The translations under genes were made by a program, and so were the position numbers. A stretch of 64,000 nt of DNA from NCBI GenBank assembly GCA_963920665.1, contig OY987271.1, forward strand, positions 20,835,350 to 20,899,349. The letters run 5' to 3'. This DNA comes from Straminergon stramineum (Eukaryota; Streptophyta; Bryopsida; Hypnales; Calliergonaceae). The notes beneath the pieces are model-generated. The model made no database searches, was not told the origin of the DNA, and saw only the letters and a program-made list of their open reading frames with translations. Below, in pieces: positions 58,791-64,000 of this stretch. The stretch's first letter is position 1. Each line of letters begins with the position of its first letter.

Positions 58791-61115
58791 ATTGAGTGAT
58801 TTTGTGTCAAAAACTCTAGTATTCATTAGTATGAATTGTGAAGCATTGTGTGTTTGTATATTATAGTAATAGTTTACAAATATTTTAATAGATTTATTGT
58901 ATTTTGTAATTCTAAATACTTTTATATAGAAATTTGTATAGTAGAATAGAACATATATTTAAGTGTCTATTTGGTTGAGTTTATATAGTGGATATGGAAT
59001 GGAGGACAATCAAGTAGGCCAAAGAAGATGTTTGTGTGTGTATCCCATGTATTGGCCATTTTGAAATTTAAGTAAATGTTTGGTTTGAGCATATTGAGAT
59101 TATTATTAGTCTCAAAGTTGTTTGAGAGTTATAGTGTGGATTTTGTTTCCATTTGTTGATGCTTGAGAAGTTGTAAGCAAGTTTGATGTTATCTTCACCT
59201 TGTTTCTTTTCTAGGTATGGTTTGAGAAAGCATATCGGTCCTTTGTAAGGTGCTATTTCATGTGAAAACAAATTATCTACTTAGGTGTTGTACTTTATAT
59301 AGATTTTGCACACCACATGCATCAATGGGGTATTTTTTTTAAGGGGCTTTTTACCTCCAAATTAGAAATAGAAGGGTCCCTATAATTACTTGATTTGGAA
59401 AAATGGCCTATATTATTTCACTCTATTATTACTTGTATAATTTCTATATCAAAGCAAATTTTCTTAGGCTATATTATTTGTAAGGAAAAAAATGGAATCG
59501 AAAAGCAAGGTGAAAGCATAAGTGTTAGAAAAAAAAGTACAAACAAAACATGCATGGAATTTAATTCATTTCTATGCATCCATTGTGGTTTGCTTTTTAA
59601 CAATGTGTGGTTATAACACAAAGTTACATTTTGCTTTCTTTAGTGTACCAAAGATGTACATTTATGTGATCACTATGATTTAACTTCAGAATTTCATAAC
59701 TTAATTCTCAAAGGTCCCAAAAATATGAACAATTGCAACTTCAGTTAGATGTCAATTCTACTTTTCTTCCTACACAACTCAACTAAAGATTGTTTTAAAG
59801 AGTTTACCTTCCACAAACAGGCAATCAACTTTGAAATGGTTGTTGTTTTAGCATTATACCTTGGGGAAAAATTTGAAAGCATCATGTAATTGAAATATGC
59901 AAGGACATAAGGACACAACAAATATGACATAACTAAACTTCTTAACTACATAAATTACAAACAACATTCATTTATTGTGCTTGCAAAAAAATTTTGTAGT
60001 TTATGCGTGTTCACAAACACAAGCTCTTATACACAAAGTACAAGAAATTTGCATCATGGTTTACATCATTGTGGCAACACTAATACTACTACAATTAAGT
60101 CCAAGCAAAATTGTAAATGTCTAGGGTGAGAATCTCAAAACAATTGATGCTCCAAAAAAGCCTAAATATCACATATATATTTGCTTCCAAATGTAGAGAA
60201 AACAAACCAAAACTTTGGAATTCTACAGTGATCAACTCTATACTCAAAATTTTAGAGTTAGGGCATCCAAATAGAAGGGTTGAGGTTGTTCCTACCACCA
60301 CAAGGAATAGAGAACTCTTTTGCCCAACCTACTTGCAAACACTTGCATACTTCACTAAGTTTAAAGATAACTAAGTCTCCAAGAGCGAACATTTGCAAAC
60401 GATCCGGCATAGGTTTTTTCAAGAGGCATGAGTTGCACAACAAGGCCAAATTCCCATCAAAGAAACTAAAGAGAGACTATTGTTGATATGCATGATGACA
60501 TATTGGGACTAAAGCAACATTTGCTTTAGCTAGTCATAGAAGCCCTCATAGCAACAAGCTCACTTGTGTTGTCTAGAAACTCCCCGCAGTGCATGCTAAT
60601 GAAGGCACATCAAAGCAATGTTGCAACACGTTGATCATTTCAGATAGACAATGCCTTCCATCCAACAAGGCATACTAAATCTTTGGACTGTGAAAACCTA
60701 AACCTCAAACCATGTCAAGAATGCACAAGAACACAAGCAATGGTACACAATAAAATGGGTAGAATTAGAACCATAACTCCAACTTCAATTGATGGAAATT
60801 TCATCCAACAAAACCTAGGGATCGGGCTAATTTCTCATCCAACCCATCTCAAACCTATTTGTATAAAACCTGTTGTACTAAATATAATATATAGGATCCA
60901 AATCTTCAATCCCTTAATTACATGTATAAATTTTTAATGGCACACATTTGTAGGCTATCTACAATACTTGTAATAGATTTGGCTATTTTTAATTCTCCTT
61001 GATTTCTTTGTGAGTCCTTTATAAATTTTATTTCAAACAAATAAAATCCTATCTATATTATCCTGTATTTTGTTTTAAAAATGGACTAAGTGCACCACCT
61101 GAGATTTTCTCTATA
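58791..61115. other. Copy 2-specific insertion region, no gene recognised
   Basis: AT-rich DNA absent from duplication copy 1. A minus-strand frame at 60258-60449 with several cysteines continues upstream past stops. I could not place it in a family. Confidence 0.4.
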
Positions 61116-61966
61116 TAAAAAGTATATATGGTATTGGGTGGAAATGTTCATAATCATGTTGAGGGAGTCTATGTTCTTTTTATCCTTCACTAGTAAAAGG
61201 GCACCAACAATATCATTCCCTTTTATGTTGGAGTGGGCCCATAGAGATCATTGTCAATGTTTTAGAAAACTACATGAGTTAAAAAAATAGGGTCCATTTA
61301 ATTCAAAGGGGAAATTTTTTATTTAATATGTAGAGCTACTATAAGGTCCATGAAATACAACATACTCTTATATAAGAAAATTAGGCTATGTAAAAACATC
61401 ATGTAGTAGGAATTTTTACTAATAAGTTAGCCTTGACAGATAGGGACCATACAAAGTTTTCATAGTATAGTGAGTGAAGATGTGGACAGATAGAATGGAT
61501 GATAAAATGGACATAATGAAGAAAATCTATGATGAAGGGTGGTTGAATGAAATTGTGCCTTAGTTTTAGTAGTGTAAATATCAAATAAATTTAGTGTAAA
61601 TGTAAGTCATTGACTACAAAAGGCAAAAATTGTCACATTGCATAAACAGGGAGGTTTACCTTAGTGGATTCAACAAAATAAAAATTGTACAACATGGAGA
61701 CAAAGTTTATAGTCCATTTAACTTCAATCTTAAAAGCCATATGTTTTAAGCACACTCGTAGGGAATGAGATTTTCATGGGATAGTTTGAGTGGGGATTCT
61801 TGGAAGTGTTCAATGATAAACTTGTTACTAAAATCTGACACTTGGTCAGTGTCACTTTAATTGAATTGATTGTTGTTGGTTTCATGGTGTATATCCTATA
61901 CATATATTTAATAGAGGGAAGGGAAATTTTGTGAAGAAAGACATGGGTGGGAAAAAATTGAACACT

Positions 61967-62917
61967 TAAATCCCTAAAAGCAAATTGTTCTTTGAACGAA
62001 CAATTGAAAATCCAAGTAGGTTCCTATGAAGTTAATTTTGGTGAGATGTTCACAAAATGTTTATACAAGGTGTGAACATTTATCTCTTTAGTAAAGAAGG
62101 TAATTATTTCCGATTGGATGCCCTAATCAAAGGTTATATATGTTGCCTCAATTTTTTTTCAACTTGGGCAATTTGGGCATCTTTTACTTAAATCATCATC
62201 AACTTTTGAAATTTGGTGTATATGTAATTAATAAAATATGACATAAAATTTTCTAAAAAAAATTTTAGTTCTCAAATCACATTCTAAGAGGATTCAAAAT
62301 TTATTAGCTTTGTTGGGGTGGTTTTGAGAAAAAAATATTTTCTTCTCACTTCAAGCCCTATTATCTTGCAATTTGTGGAGTCAAAGTTCTTATCATTTTT
62401 CCCACATATTCCAAATGTTGTCTCTAACTTTTTGTTGTTTGGATTTCAAATAAAAAATTTCTTCATTGTACAAGAAATCATCAAAAATGACTAGTGTATT
62501 GTTAGTTCACTTAACTTCCTTGCATTGTAGGGTAATTTAGAGTGAGTTAGACATCCCAATTGTATATGAAATTTTTAATGAATAAGTCTAACATTATGTA
62601 CTGATGAATGGTGAAAATAATCATATTTTTGTAGAGAAAAATATTTAGACAAGGGGACTTGAAGCTTGTTGACCCTATACCAGAGGAATGAAAAAATATT
62701 CTCACTTCAAACATTATAATCTTTCAACCCACACAATCAAATGAGGACTGAAATTTTTCCATATGTTGCTTGAATTTTTTAATGTACTTTTTTAAATATA
62801 CTTTTTTACAATTGGAAGTCAAACCAAAAAATTTCATTTTAAATTTTGGACAATGCATCAAAAATTGGAAGTTTTAGATTTTTCCTCTTCCAAAACACCC
62901 TCTAACCTTTAGGGTTT
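61967..62917 (-). mobile_element. TTAA element family C, diverged copy C2
   Basis: Starts near TTAAATCCCTAAAAG and aligns, reverse-complemented, with C1 through GTAGGTTCCTA, TTGGGGTGGTTTTGAG, CAAGCCCTATTATCTTGCA and TCATCAAAAATGACTAGTG. The family motif complement AACATTATAATCTTTCAACC is at 62710-62729. The right end (near CCTTTAGGGTTTCAA) is degraded. Confidence 0.6.
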
Positions 62918-63095
62918 CAATTTTTTATGTAAAATATCCTCACTTAAAGAACCACTTGAATGAACTTTCAAAAAACAAAGGGTATTGGAAGTATACCCCT
63001 TGTAGCTTGTCATATACAACTACGGTCATCTTGAAAACACTAATTAAGGTAAATAGCCCCACACTGAATACCTCTTTAACACGCATATGTATACC

Positions 63096-64000
63096 TTAAC
63101 CCCTCATCCCCTAAAGTCCAAACATGTGTAAAAGGATCCTTGCTTTTCAAGTTCTAAAAGCCTAAATTTCAGTGAAGTATGAAAATTTCAACCATACAAT
63201 CTTGTAGTGTGCATGTTGTAGATGGTCTGAAACAAATTTGGGATCATTTGACCACATAGATTGAATGATTATAATGTTTTAGTGATGAAAAAAGATGCTG
63301 AAATTTTCTTAAAAACATATTTGGAGGTGAAAACTGTAAAAACTTTGAACTACAAAGTGATTCAAAACCAAAAGACAAACACTTTGATGAACAACACTAT
63401 CATTCAAGTGACTCACAGTTGTCTCTACAAAATTGTTTTAAAATGTCAAAAAATAGTGAAAAAAGTAGCAAAAAATCACATCTATGGCTAAACCTCCCTC
63501 TACTAAATGCTTCTCACTCACTCATTACCTCTTGGATTGATATGAAATTTTAACCACACAAACTAGACTACTATGTAAAACTTTTCCAACAAAAATGATT
63601 GAAAATGGACCATATATGAAGTTATAAGCCGCGGAAGTTCATTGTAATGCAAAAATGTCTCGATTTTAAACCTTGAATTGCTCCCAAACATTCGAAACAA
63701 CTTGTATTGACATGAAAATTTTACCAAAATAACTAGACCTTATGAGTAATAAAATCCAAAAATATTTATTGAAAAAAAAAACATTTTATGAAAAAGTTAC
63801 AAGCCCCCAAAGTTGCAGCAATCAAAATGCAATGTGGTGAACTCAAATTGATCTGAAAATTTTACCAATGAAACTAAACTAATATGCGCAACTTTTTCAA
63901 CAATTTTTTTTATTGAATTTGGACATTGGATGCAAAAGTAACAACACTTTGAATTTGACTGCCATACCATGTGAGGACACTTTTCATCCCCTTGGGCAAG
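63096..64000 (+). mobile_element. TTAA-type element running off the window
   Basis: TTAACCCCTCATCCCCTAAAG at its left edge (read in parts) resembles the family termini. ATCTTGTAGT and GATTGAATGATTATAATGTT (63259-63278) match internal sequence of families E and A. The right end lies outside the window. Confidence 0.5.

Larger units (their letters stand above)
47618..61683 (+). repeat. Segmental duplication, copy 2 (heavily interrupted)
   Basis: Partner of 27768-36373. It is longer because of insertions: a LINE-like insert at 51224, TTAA elements at 53769, 54155 and 55449, a MITE-like insert near 55002-55235, TA elements at 57349 and 57838, and about 2.7 kb at 58417-61115. The corresponding positions in copy 1 are uninterrupted or nearly so for most of these. 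Confidence 0.85.

Noticed and set aside
60258..60449. Cysteine-containing minus-strand frame that suggested a decayed cysteine-rich protein
   Set aside because: Neighbouring frames have stops and the cysteine spacing does not fit a family I can name.
1..64000. CRISPR arrays, rRNA and tRNA genes
   Set aside because: The tandem arrays have no regular unique spacers, and I recognised no conserved rRNA or tRNA sequence. A tRNA could still be missed by eye.

Overview
This window reads as nuclear DNA from a land plant. The evidence is a two-exon gene with GT/AG splice sites, plant-type TATA promoters, a CACTA (En/Spm) transposon carrying a DUF4216 domain, a chromodomain-type Ty3/gypsy remnant, and a short interstitial block of the plant telomere repeat CCCTAAA. 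Bacterial features (ribosome binding sites, operons, CRISPR) are absent. A seed-free plant (bryophyte, lycophyte or fern) is my guess, not something the sequence proves. Most of the window is AT-rich, gene-poor and built of old transposable elements. Mixed-base islands lie at 1-2640, 12.5-16.5 kb, 27.6-33.3 kb and 47.4-54 kb.

Only one gene family is recognisable: secreted DUF3455 proteins (Pfam PF11937, function unknown). One member is on the minus strand in two exons (13111-14336). Two identical intronless copies are on the plus strand (28240-28830 and 48100-48690). The intronless copies sit in a large direct segmental duplication, about 27768-36373 and 47618-61683. A 3.4 kb stretch around the genes shows no difference between copies, while the rest is clearly diverged. 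This suggests recent gene conversion over an older duplication. Behind each copy are two decayed tandem copies of the gene's own 3' end.

The duplication is useful because each copy shows the empty site of insertions in the other. From this, and from repeat-to-repeat comparison, I reconstruct: (1) a set of non-autonomous elements inserted at TTAA with termini near CCCCTAAA, in several size families, including one element with two others nested in it (24753-27618); (2) two adjacent TA-target elements with AGGTA termini; (3) a 517 bp poly(A)-tailed LINE-like insert with a 15 bp target duplication, plus two roughly 40 bp insertions with the same 3' end; (4) a TIR family with ends near GGRTGATTGCAAGAAACAC.

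Layout: 1-2640 unassigned island; 2.6-10 kb AT-rich repeats with a fold-back; 10.0-11.3 kb gypsy remnant with an LTR palindrome; 11.7-12.3 kb TTAA element; 12.5-16.5 kb DUF3455 gene 1 and flanks; 16.6-24.7 kb repeats, including a head-to-head TTAA pair; 24.7-27.6 kb nested elements; 27.8-36.4 kb duplication copy 1; 36.4-42.6 kb minisatellites and a solo LTR; 42.65-46.6 kb CACTA element; 47.6-61.7 kb duplication copy 2, heavily interrupted; 62-64 kb further TTAA-type elements. Percentages and boundaries were judged by eye.
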